DNA of 64,000 nucleotides from Neptuniibacter sp. 1_MG-2023 (GTDB lineage: Bacteria; Pseudomonadota; Gammaproteobacteria; Pseudomonadales; Balneatricaceae). The DNA is taken from assembly GCF_030547185.1 (NCBI RefSeq), contig NZ_JAUOQR010000004.1, forward strand, positions 186,001-250,000, read 5' to 3'. The position numbers and the translations under genes are program-made. Below the pieces are notes generated by a model, which saw nothing but the letters and a program-made list of their open reading frames with translations, had not been told where the DNA came from and did no database searches. Positions within the stretch are counted from its first letter, which is position 1, and the number at the start of each line of letters is the position of its first letter. Shown piece by piece: positions 1 through 7,403 of the stretch.

Positions 1-129
1 TAATAAGTTAAAAGAAAATAAAGTATACGCCTCGCCATTTTGGGTCGAATAGTCTTTTTTTTAGACATATTCAGCGCTAAGGTTCTTTTAATCTGTTCTT
101 TTCTCGAACTTTGATGCTCGATTTTTACT

Positions 130-1443
130 TTAAACTGGGGTGTAACCGTGCAACATCACATCATATACGGGACGTATAAGTGACTTTTCCATAACCCAAG
201 CGATTTCACTTTTATCAAGAGGGTCTACAACCGGGAAGGGTAATGTGGTCATGGGCTCTAGGCTATAATCAAACTCCCAAAGCATGGCGTGGCCAACATC
301 TAAGATCATGGGGCAAGATGTATAACCATTCCATTGAGCGGTTAATGGCTGATCTGTGATTAATGCTTGTAAGTTTTTGGCAATAATCGGTAATTGAGAT
401 TTAACTGAGGCCGCTGTTTTTCCTATAGGTGTACCTACAGTGTCGCCTAGGCCAAACACATTGGGGTATCGTTTATGCTGTAGTGTGTATTTATCGACCT
501 CTAAATATCCTTTAAAAACTGTTTCATCCACTAACTCTGACTCCCGTAAGCTTTTTACCGTTGTCATAGGCGGCACTATATGTATGAAGTCCCAATCCAT
601 AGTACGTTGTGAATTATCAGCTAAAGTAAAGGTTGCGGTATGGGCTGCGCTGTCCAATGAGGTTAGTGTCTGCTCATAATTTGGAGTGATTTGTCGCTCA
701 GCCCAAATCTCTTGTAAGCGTTTATCAAATGCTTTAACTGCAAATAAGTAGTTTTCAGCGGTAAAGTATTCAAAATTAAACGCATCTCGATTACCGGCCT
801 GGCGGACAAAATACTCTATTAGGTTTGTTGCTTTCATTGGAGCGCCTGCACATTTCATGGCTCCTTGGGGGCGAGTAAACAGAGCTTGGCCACCTTTGCT
901 TTGTGCAAATGCTAGCGCTTGCTTGTGACTGGCGATACCTGCTTCAGGGCTTAGGTAAATACTCGCGATATTGCCTTGTCCAATTTCGTTGATATCTAAG
1001 CCTTCAATCATGTCGTAGCGTAGTTCTAAGCCTGTAGCAACAATGAGGTAGTCATAGTTGAGTGCCTGTCCTGATGAAGTAATTACTTGATTATTATCAG
1101 GTTTATACTCTCTTACGGCTTCTGAAATCCATTTTACTTGGCTGTCTAAATAGGTTTCATTATCTTCGATAACTTTATCTTTGCTTTTATAAGCACCGGC
1201 CAAGAGTAATGTTTGCCCAGGTTGGTACCAGTGATAGCCGCGTGGATCTACGATAGTGATCTCTGCGCCATTAAAATAATGTAGCAGCTTATTTGATAAG
1301 GCAAGACCACCCGCACCACCACCGGTAATAAGGATTTTTGCTTTTGTGTCAGTTTTGCTTAACTCCCAAGCACCAAAGCCAAACGCCCCGGCAACACCTA
1401 GGGCTGCTCCGGTTTTAAGTAAATTTCGACGATTAATGGACAT
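130..1443 (-). CDS. Tat-exported sulfide:quinone reductase / FccB-like flavoprotein
   Basis: FAD-dependent oxidoreductase of the sulfide:quinone reductase / flavocytochrome c sulfide dehydrogenase flavin-subunit type, probably oxidising sulfide or a related sulfur compound outside the cytoplasmic membrane. The N-terminus has a twin-arginine signal (R5-R6, then NLLK and a hydrophobic stretch). A GGGAGG dinucleotide-binding motif is at about residues 41-46. The redox-cysteine contexts KCAGAP (C198) and YTSCP (C377) and a GLGD FAD motif near 331 are visible. Only these two cysteines exist, so the third cysteine of classical SQRs is absent; FccB also uses two. The ATG at 1443 was chosen because it follows AAGGTG; an in-frame GTG at 1452 overlaps that ribosome site. 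No cytochrome partner is adjacent. The substrate is inferred. Confidence 0.75.
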   Translation of the reverse strand: MSINRRNLLKTGAALGVAGAFGFGAWELSKTDTKAKILITGGGAGGLALSNKLLHYFNGAEITIVDPRGYHWYQPGQTLLLAGAYKSKDKVIEDNETYLDSQVKWISEAVREYKPDNNQVITSSGQALNYDYLIVATGLELRYDMIEGLDINEIGQGNIASIYLSPEAGIASHKQALAFAQSKGGQALFTRPQGAMKCAGAPMKATNLIEYFVRQAGNRDAFNFEYFTAENYLFAVKAFDKRLQEIWAERQITPNYEQTLTSLDSAAHTATFTLADNSQRTMDWDFIHIVPPMTTVKSLRESELVDETVFKGYLEVDKYTLQHKRYPNVFGLGDTVGTPIGKTAASVKSQLPIIAKNLQALITDQPLTAQWNGYTSCPMILDVGHAMLWEFDYSLEPMTTLPFPVVDPLDKSEIAWVMEKSLIRPVYDVMLHGYTPV

Positions 1444-1679
1444 AGTTATCACCTTTTTATAAATACTTTATAGGCTCTTGAAAGGGCTGAGAGTCTATGA
1501 TTAATAGGCGTATCTGCTTTGATCAGAGCTGGCTGTTATGTTTTATCTTTAAATACTTAAAGCAGATTGCATGCCAGTTATATTCCTTTATGTTATTTGT
1601 ATATAACTAAAGGCTCTTTGTGGAGATCCTGTCAACTTAGGCCGTTTTTTTAGCCTATATATCAGTTTGTTTGTGACAT

Positions 1680-1714
1680 ATATGGCATTTTATTTGCCAT
1701 ATTTTGTTTTTTAA
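1680..1714 (+). terminator. Terminator-like hairpin on the plus strand with no plus gene
   Basis: An 8-bp perfect stem (ATATGGCA / TGCCATAT, 7-base loop) is followed immediately by TTTGTTTTTT. It has the form of a rho-independent terminator for plus-strand transcription, yet both flanking genes are on the minus strand. It could end a small RNA or antisense transcript, or it could be fortuitous in AT-rich DNA. Confidence 0.4.
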
Positions 1715-1867
1715 GCGACCTGATTGGTCAACTAACTCAGCCTAAACCATCACTAAATATAGCTTTATGTTAAGTATATATCATATTAGTTATATCTTAT
1801 ATTTCGGTATTCTATTTTGAAGGCGTTTTATAGGTGCTATATGTATAGAGGCTATGGATAGGGGATT

Positions 1868-1900
1868 ATGAGCCTGATCTAGAAAGCTAATCAGGCTCAT
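1868..1900 (-). terminator. Hairpin downstream of the ferric-reductase-like gene
   Basis: A perfect 11-bp inverted repeat (ATGAGCCTGAT / ATCAGGCTCAT, 11-base loop) begins 13 bases past the stop of the minus-strand gene ending at 1914. Its position suits transcript termination or 3'-end stabilisation. No T-tract follows on the minus strand, so intrinsic termination is uncertain. Confidence 0.5.
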
Positions 1901-1913
1901 TTGAAATACGGGG

Positions 1914-3248
1914 TTATCGCATATCAAAAAGTTCTTGATGGAAATTTTTTGAGGGTATGCCCTTGGCTTGAAAGTCTTTACGTAATGTTTGGCCTAAAAG
2001 CGCGGGGCCGCAATACCAAATACTGGCGGATTGCCAATTAGGTACGGCTTGACGAATTTTTTCGGGAGTTAAGCGCCCATCTTGTGGGGTTAGAATGAGA
2101 TGCAAATGTACACCGGCGGCTTTTGCGTCGGCGCTGAGTTTGTCCATTGCTGTTTGATCGAAATCGCTAGTGGCATGAAAGAGATCGATCTGTTGTGTAC
2201 CGGGGACTTTAGCAAGGTACTTCATCCGTGCAATAAAAGGGGTAATACCAATACCTGCTCCAACCCAAATTTGTTGAGGGTTGCTGTCACTGAAGTTAAA
2301 ACAGCCGTAGGGGCCTTCAACCGTAACGGGTAGGCCGACTTTTAACCAATCACGTAACCGACTAGTCCAATCACCTAGTTCTTTGGTAATGAATGTTAAT
2401 TTGTGTTCTTTATCATCCCATGCTGAGGCAATTGTATAGGGGTGAGCACCCTCTCTTTTTTTTGAGGTGACAAAGGCAAACTGTCCAGGCATATGTCCTT
2501 GCCAGTCGCGATTTACATCAATAGTACATTCAATAATTCTTAAGCTAGGGTAATAGGTAAGTGAGTCTACAACGCCTCGTGCTTTGCGTCCCTGTCCAAC
2601 TTGGCCAGTCATCACTAATATCGCCGATAGTGTACCGCCCATGAGTAGAAGGGCGATGATGATACCAATCGGCTGAAGCCAGTAACTAAACTGGGTAAGA
2701 ATTAAGGTATGGAAGGCGAGTACTAGATAAGCAACGGCAAGCCAGTTATGTACTTTGCGGAAGAGGTGGTAAGGAAATCGTTTTATCAGTGCTAACACTA
2801 TAAGCACTGTTGCGGCATAGAATGCCCATTCACCGACAGATTCTGCTAGATGGCGTTGATCTCTGAATAATTGCTCTAAAAAGGGGAGTGATTGTGGGTC
2901 CGAGGATTTTCGCGCAGGTTTGGCAAGCCAGCCCCAGCCGACCATCCATTTAGTCCCCGTTGCCCACCACCAGTGGAGAATTGATGCGACAAGCGCTGTT
3001 ATACCTAACCATTTGTGTAGTCGGTACATCTTATCTAGCCCGTGTAGTTGTTTCTCCATCCATGTTGATCGCAGGGTTAATATCATCGCCACACTCATTG
3101 CGCATATGGCTATTACGCCAGTGTACTGAATAAATACCGAGCGAAATGAGAAATAGGTAAAAGGTTCGGGGATGAAAGTGTCAGCTAGTAACCATAGGGC
3201 TGTTAAAACTAACAATAACCCCGCAAAACTTATTCTTAGTGCGTTCAT
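1914..3248 (-). CDS. Ferric reductase-like transmembrane flavocytochrome
   Basis: 444-residue membrane flavocytochrome of the ferric reductase / NADPH-oxidase superfamily. The N-terminal ~215 residues carry about six hydrophobic segments with histidines suited to haem ligation (for example LHKWLGI, ILHWWW, KVHNWLAVAY, FHTLIL). The C-terminal half is a ferredoxin-reductase module: an FAD motif HPYTIAS near residue 270, a nucleotide-binding stretch GAGIGITPF near 330 and WYCGP near 420. It would move electrons from NAD(P)H across the membrane to ferric chelates or another acceptor. The start is preceded by GGAAGG. It lies upstream of, and co-oriented with, the SQR-like gene but 470 bases away, so it need not be in the same operon. 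Confidence 0.8.
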   Translation of the reverse strand: MNALRISFAGLLLVLTALWLLADTFIPEPFTYFSFRSVFIQYTGVIAICAMSVAMILTLRSTWMEKQLHGLDKMYRLHKWLGITALVASILHWWWATGTKWMVGWGWLAKPARKSSDPQSLPFLEQLFRDQRHLAESVGEWAFYAATVLIVLALIKRFPYHLFRKVHNWLAVAYLVLAFHTLILTQFSYWLQPIGIIIALLLMGGTLSAILVMTGQVGQGRKARGVVDSLTYYPSLRIIECTIDVNRDWQGHMPGQFAFVTSKKREGAHPYTIASAWDDKEHKLTFITKELGDWTSRLRDWLKVGLPVTVEGPYGCFNFSDSNPQQIWVGAGIGITPFIARMKYLAKVPGTQQIDLFHATSDFDQTAMDKLSADAKAAGVHLHLILTPQDGRLTPEKIRQAVPNWQSASIWYCGPALLGQTLRKDFQAKGIPSKNFHQELFDMR

Positions 3249-3371
3249 TGTGAGTCCTTCCGATATAACTTAGGCAAATTAACGTGATTGCCAATAACGA
3301 TAATGTGTAGCATTTGTGTCTAGAGCTGGCGTTAACCTATCCAGCTAACAAAACGGTTTTAGTGTTCTGTG

Positions 3372-3839
3372 TTAAGGCTGGGTATTTGAAGACATAGAGT
3401 AGTTTAGTAATGACTGTCCTCGTAAATTGATGTGGTTTTCTTTGATGAGTGTAAAGCCTGATTTTTTGAAGAAGGGCATAGCAACTTTACTGGCTTCTAC
3501 ATGAAGCCGAGTTATCTTTTTCTTTTGAGCGACCATGCGTAGGTGTTGTAAGAGTTGGCTGGCTATTCCGGAACCTTGGTGCTCAGGATGTACGTAGAGA
3601 CAGTCGATATGTCCATCGCTCTCTAGTTCTATAAAGCCAATAATGCCGTTGTTTTCCAGCGCTACAAATGGCTTTTTCTCCAATAAACGCGCCTTCCAGT
3701 CAGTATAGTCAGGTGGTGTAGGAGCCCAAGCCTCTAGCTCTTCTTTTGAGTAAAACGATTGCTTGATAGCGTGCACAGACTTATGAAATAGATTAGCTAT
3801 CTCAATATAATCGGATGGTTGATAGGATCGAATATGCAT
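3372..3839 (-). CDS. GNAT family N-acetyltransferase
   Basis: 155-residue single-domain Gcn5-related acetyltransferase that would transfer acetyl from acetyl-CoA to an unidentified amine. The acetyl-CoA pyrophosphate-binding loop is visible as HPEHQGSGIASQLL at about residues 84-97. The family beta4 strand (IDCLYV) lies before it, and a typical C-terminal segment (FFKKSGF) follows. The length is normal for the fold. The start ATG lacks an obvious ribosome site. It is probably monocistronic, since its neighbours are unrelated. The substrate cannot be read from the sequence. Confidence 0.8.
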   Translation of the reverse strand: MHIRSYQPSDYIEIANLFHKSVHAIKQSFYSKEELEAWAPTPPDYTDWKARLLEKKPFVALENNGIIGFIELESDGHIDCLYVHPEHQGSGIASQLLQHLRMVAQKKKITRLHVEASKVAMPFFKKSGFTLIKENHINLRGQSLLNYSMSSNTQP

Positions 3840-3932
3840 GAATATGACAGGTGTAAAGTCGTAATTATACGATGTTGGCAGGCGCGTTGTCTTGAGGATT
3901 AGTTGCTGCAGCTCAATTAAAGGGGCATTAAG

Positions 3933-3967
3933 ACAAGGATATTACCGTGTATAAATATGCCTTGTAG
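3933..3967 (-). terminator. Imperfect hairpin after the Cys-cluster gene
   Basis: An inverted repeat (ACAAGGATATT against AATATGCCTTGT, one unpaired base) lies just past the stop of the minus-strand gene ending at 3977. A weak or absent T-tract makes it a low-confidence terminator. Confidence 0.35.
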
Positions 3968-3976
3968 TGTCTGTGG

Positions 3977-4330
3977 CTAAACTAAAACTTGTCGAGTGGT
4001 CGCAATATAGTGATGAACTTCACGTTCAATCTTTGGCTCAACCATCTCTTGTGGTCGACAACCGTTAGGGCAGGCCATATTGGGTGTAGTGCCAAATAAT
4101 CGACAGATGAGAGGGCGCTCCCCATAGACGGTGCAGCCATTGGGACCTAAGTGGACACAATTAAACTCTTTTAAGGCTGCATCATGTTCGGCATCCGATT
4201 TAACCGGTAGGCGAGAGATCTCTTCCGATGAGGTGGTCACCGGCCCGCAACAATCATGGCAGCCCGGTGTACACTCGAATGTAGGAATACGTTGACGCAG
4301 TCGTGCGATAACCTCGCGGTCATTATTCAT
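3977..4330 (-). CDS. YkgJ-type cysteine-cluster protein
   Basis: 117-residue protein of the YkgJ / CxxCxxCC (UPF0153-like) zinc- or iron-chelating group. Cysteines occur in the spaced pattern of the family: CTPGCHDCCG near residues 20-29, C near 58 and 66, CRLFG near 76 and CPNGC near 88-92. The biochemical role of the family is not established; metal binding is inferred from the cysteines. The start ATG follows GAGAG. It is a stand-alone gene with unrelated neighbours. Confidence 0.75.
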   Translation of the reverse strand: MNNDREVIARLRQRIPTFECTPGCHDCCGPVTTSSEEISRLPVKSDAEHDAALKEFNCVHLGPNGCTVYGERPLICRLFGTTPNMACPNGCRPQEMVEPKIEREVHHYIATTRQVLV

Positions 4331-4473
4331 GGGTGCTCTCTTTTTATCTCATTGATTATTATGGTTTTATACCTAAGGTATGAGAACCCGTTATTCTATT
4401 CGTTTGTGTTATATTTTAACCGATTACTGGCACCACTGTAGCTCACATGGAATACCATTGTGATTACTTTTAG

Positions 4474-5061
4474 CTATTTATCCGATGTCATTTTTAGTAC
4501 GGTTCTGTCGTGTTTTACAAAGTGATGGTACAAGGCTGCTAAAACATGTCCCAATATTAGAATCCACACTAACCAAGCGCCGAATATATCTTTGTGGATA
4601 AAGTCGACCGGTTTTTCGAACTCTTTAAATGTGAGTCCTAAATTCTCCTGCACTAAAGATATGAAGATAGGGGTATCTTCAAACTTAGGTATATCGAATA
4701 AAAAGAAGTATTCCGTAGCACCTCCAGTGCCTAAATAGCCCGTGAGAGGCATGATGATCATAATGGCATATAGTGCATAGTGGCCGGCACGGGCAGCTTG
4801 ATGTTCTAAGTGTGTACCTGGTTCTGGATTAGGTTTGCGGTTAGTTATACGCCAGATAATACGCAGTGCGACTATGACAGCAATGGTCACACCAATAGAA
4901 AAGTGCAGCTGAAGCACCGTCCAGTTTTCAGGTGTTTTGTCCTCGGTAAACCAACGCCGAAAGTAGACAGTGATATAAGCGCCTAAAAAAAGAATCGCTG
5001 TCATCCAATGTAACCATTTTGCTATTGAGCCGTAGTTTTCAGCGGTGTTTCTGATACTCAT
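4474..5061 (-). CDS. Cytochrome b561 family protein
   Basis: 195-residue integral membrane cytochrome of the bacterial CybB type. It has four predicted membrane helices, with histidines placed for di-haem ligation (WLHWMTA near 17, LQLHFSIG near 53, GHYAL near 93 and LGHVLAALYHH near 167-176). It would carry electrons between a quinol and a periplasmic or membrane partner. GGAGT precedes the ATG. An insertion between helices three and four (about residues 115-150) is somewhat longer than in E. coli CybB. The partner is unknown. The nearby ferric-reductase-like and SQR-like genes suggest a respiratory neighbourhood but are not in the same transcription unit. Confidence 0.85.
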   Translation of the reverse strand: MSIRNTAENYGSIAKWLHWMTAILFLGAYITVYFRRWFTEDKTPENWTVLQLHFSIGVTIAVIVALRIIWRITNRKPNPEPGTHLEHQAARAGHYALYAIMIIMPLTGYLGTGGATEYFFLFDIPKFEDTPIFISLVQENLGLTFKEFEKPVDFIHKDIFGAWLVWILILGHVLAALYHHFVKHDRTVLKMTSDK

Positions 5062-5252
5062 TTAATACTCCAAGATGGTTATTGTGCTGGCGCTGTATGT
5101 TATAACTCGACTTATGAAATGTCGCGTATAGGAGATCTAGACTGAAAGCCGTTTTGGGAAAAGTTGTTGTATTTTATGTAAATGGTGGCGAAATAAATAG
5201 AAGCTAATTGAGTGATCTAAGAATTATATTTAGATACTTGACGTTAGCTAAT

Positions 5253-5654
5253 TCATACCCAGCCTCTTATTTTAGCTGAAAAATAAGGTGAAAATGTAGT
5301 TGTAAGTAAAACAATAGGCCAAATATTTCCCTCCTTAAACAGATACGCTTCAAATAACTGAGGCCAAGATTGACCTTGGATTCGTCCAAAAATGAACTCG
5401 AAAACTAAGGTCATGCTGAGCCAGCTGAAGCCAATTAATAGATAGGTTGTTGTCTGTCTTTGTCCAATCCAAGGTAGAGTAGCGTAGGTAACAAACATAA
5501 TAGCTAGAGCTAAAGTTACGCCACTTAGCATAAGTCCAGTGTTACTGCTTAGCATGGGAATGAAAAAAGTTTCACGAACAGTACCGTTGACTATTGCCAG
5601 TAATAGTATGCTCAGCCATATAGTGAATACTTTAAAAGTGATGCTCTGAGTCAA
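5253..5654 (-). CDS. Small four-helix membrane protein, unknown function
   Basis: A protein of about 133 residues with four hydrophobic segments and few charges, ending in YFSAKIRGWV. It has short polar motifs such as NGTVRETFF after the first helix. It resembles widely distributed small uncharacterised membrane proteins, but I cannot name a function. The TTG at 5654 is preferred because GGGAGG lies directly upstream; an extended start (TTG/ATG at 5669/5666) would translate through that ribosome site. The spacing to TTG is short (about four bases), so the start is uncertain. Confidence 0.6.
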   Translation of the reverse strand: MTQSITFKVFTIWLSILLLAIVNGTVRETFFIPMLSSNTGLMLSGVTLALAIMFVTYATLPWIGQRQTTTYLLIGFSWLSMTLVFEFIFGRIQGQSWPQLFEAYLFKEGNIWPIVLLTTTFSPYFSAKIRGWV

Positions 5655-5794
5655 GACACCTCCCATCAATGTAGCGCGGAGTTCCCACCAGCTTTATACC
5701 TATATTATTTTCATGAGTATATAAAATATAAGGTGGAAATAATAAGGTTAGTGAGGGTTCCAGAGCGATCTGTTGCGAGGTGGCTATATTAAAA

Positions 5795-5904
5795 CATAGC
5801 CGTAATCGTGGCTTGCGAAACGTGCTATCAGGCAATAATTCTCTCTTATTGCCCTTCACGCTACCCAAAAGCCACGCTGTATTGCTCTTAATGCTACGGT
5901 TATG
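5795..5904. repeat. Long nested palindrome (hairpin element)
   Basis: A ~110-bp region folds back on itself through three nested complementary blocks. The outer block is CATAGCCGTA against TACGGTTATG, the middle is CGTGGCTT against AAAGCCACG, and the inner is GGCAATAA against TTATTGCC with a 7-base loop. It touches the stop of the nucleotidyltransferase gene that ends at 5900. It may be a dispersed palindromic element, a strong 3'-end hairpin or a structured RNA. Genome-wide copy number would distinguish these. There is no transposase. Confidence 0.65.
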
Positions 5905-6352
5905 CGAGGGCTATGTTAGCTTGGTTTAGATTTCTTACTGGATTAGATTGAGCCATAACATTTTGCTTAATAGTGGTTGATGATGTGCGAGGGTTATACA
6001 GTACTTGACGAATCTGCTTGCCTGCTGATTTTAGATAAGATTCAACCGCAAGATTATGAGGTGCTTTTCCCCAATCTTCACCAATTACAAAGATATCTGC
6101 ATTTAATGCTTCACAACCGGAAACATATTCAAGCTCATCGTAAGGGCGCACTATATCAACGCAGCGCAAAGCGCTTAGCATCTCCATTCGCTGTTCTAAA
6201 GGAATAACAGGAACGTTAGGTTTATAGGAATTTACAACACGATCTGAGGCGACGCCTACGGCGAGCTTGCCCCCTAAGGATTTGCAGTACTCAAGTAAAG
6301 CAAGATGTCCAACATGTAATAAATCAAACGTACCAACGGTATATACAATCAT
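5900..6352 (-). CDS. TagD-like adenylyl/cytidylyltransferase
   Basis: 150-residue nucleotidyltransferase of the glycerol-3-phosphate cytidylyltransferase / HldE-C family, activating a phosphorylated alcohol with CTP or ATP. It has the GTFDLLHVGH signature at about residues 7-16 (HxGH nucleotide-binding motif) and RTSSTTIK near 121-128 (the family RTxGxST-type motif, slightly divergent). The length is normal for TagD. It lies 75 bases downstream of a CDP-alcohol phosphatidyltransferase in the same orientation, probably as one operon, which favours a CDP-linked head-group substrate. An AAAGG site is about 11 bases upstream of the ATG. The substrate is not determinable here. Confidence 0.8.
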   Translation of the reverse strand: MIVYTVGTFDLLHVGHLALLEYCKSLGGKLAVGVASDRVVNSYKPNVPVIPLEQRMEMLSALRCVDIVRPYDELEYVSGCEALNADIFVIGEDWGKAPHNLAVESYLKSAGKQIRQVLYNPRTSSTTIKQNVMAQSNPVRNLNQANIALA

Positions 6353-6427
6353 ATTTTATTTAGCCTTTGGGAAAAATTATTAATCAGTGTCGAGTGTTAA
6401 CGACAGTTTTATGTGTGCCGTGGTTTT

Positions 6428-7081
6428 TTAGAAAAGCTTCCACGTATAAGTGGCTGTTATTACAAGCGTATAAATAGTAAGTAAAATAACATTGCGGGGA
6501 TTGCCAGAAAGTTTAGGGGTCTTAATTTGAGACACGTTGAGTATGGCCAGCAATAGGGCGCTAATATAGAAGATAGCGCTGAATATCTCGCTTGGAATAA
6601 GGCTTTCTAAAAGGAAGATAAAAACTAATAGAATATTATTGTTATCCAGTGCGAGCCCTGTGTATTTAGACTCATCAGATAAACCAAAAGTACTAAAGTA
6701 GCTTAAGCGTATAGCGCTGGCAGCAAGAATGATAAAAGCGATGGGTAGAAAAATGGGATTAAATTGGCCGTAGCTCAGCAAAAGAATAGCGGGGGTGACG
6801 CCATAACTGACAATGTCGATGACGAGATCAAGCTGACCTCCAAACATGCGGTCACTGCCTGTGCGTCCTTTCATTCTGCGTGCTATTAATCCATCGGCCC
6901 AGTCAAACGCCACAGCCCAGATCATGCCGATCATTGCCGCATAAAAAACGCCAATAATACTGAAGTAGATCGCTAACAGTGTACAAGCTAATCCGGCAAG
7001 TGAGCATATATTGGGCAGATCTTTAACATAGGAAATAATGGCAGGTTGGAGTGTTTTGTTTTTCTCAGTATCTGTAGTCAT
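6428..7081 (-). CDS. CDP-alcohol phosphatidyltransferase (PssA-like)
   Basis: About 217-residue integral membrane enzyme with several hydrophobic helices, expected to swap CMP of a CDP-alcohol (such as CDP-diacylglycerol) for another alcohol. The full catalytic signature D-xx-DG-xx-AR...G-xxx-D-xxx-D is present (FDWADGLIARR, then GGQLDLVID). The ATG at 7081 is chosen because TTAGGAGC precedes it; an upstream start at 7132 would add a 17-residue tail with no ribosome site. The overall look is closest to phosphatidylserine synthase-like proteins, but head-group specificity is inference. It heads a two-gene unit with the TagD-like transferase. Confidence 0.8.
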   Translation of the reverse strand: MTTDTEKNKTLQPAIISYVKDLPNICSLAGLACTLLAIYFSIIGVFYAAMIGMIWAVAFDWADGLIARRMKGRTGSDRMFGGQLDLVIDIVSYGVTPAILLLSYGQFNPIFLPIAFIILAASAIRLSYFSTFGLSDESKYTGLALDNNNILLVFIFLLESLIPSEIFSAIFYISALLLAILNVSQIKTPKLSGNPRNVILLTIYTLVITATYTWKLF

Positions 7082-7403
7082 GGTGCTCCTAAGTAGGAAT
7101 AGGTATAAATCAAAGGCGCACCGATCACGCAAAGAGCGTGAGCAAGATCACTTTGTTCAAAGGAACAGAGTTAAGCTAATTATCTGATTTTTCTCATTCA
7201 AAGAGAGAAACGCAAACAGTGGGTGCAAGAGTCTGCTCTAGTTGCTCGTAAACAATCTAGAGGATCAATAAGGAGGATAGAGGCGTGTTAGCCAGTAGGC
7301 TCGATAGAGGAGAGTGTACTCAGCCACTATACGCTTTATTGGGGGGGAGGCACAGACGTTTGTTGTTTAATATGCGGTACTGTGAGTTAGGCAGGTTGTT
7401 TTT
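7082..7403. other. Intergenic region with a short operator-like inverted repeat
   Basis: 322 bases without a gene. The only ordered feature is a perfect inverted repeat TCACGC-AAAGA-GCGTGA at 7125-7141, about 45 bases upstream of the phosphatidyltransferase start, where a regulator or leader hairpin could act. A G-tract occurs near 7340-7348. I recognise nothing else. Confidence 0.45.

Larger units (their letters stand above)
1444..1913. other. AT-rich intergenic region between two minus-strand genes
   Basis: 470 bases without a credible gene. The sequence is very AT-rich, consistent with the promoter region of the downstream flavoprotein gene. It holds two hairpins listed separately: one with a T-tract reading on the plus strand (1680-1714), and an 11-bp inverted repeat just past the ferric-reductase stop (1868-1900). 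I recognise no operator or RNA family. Confidence 0.6.

Noticed and set aside
5632-5868. 78-residue minus-strand ORF
   Set aside because: It is read through the arms of the palindromic element and starts in the intergenic space; the arm-derived sequence explains it, and there is no ribosome site.
5795-5904. Integron attC site
   Set aside because: The ends are palindromic and include AACATAGC-like and GCTATGTT-like sequence, but there is no integrase, no cassette array and no proper core sites.
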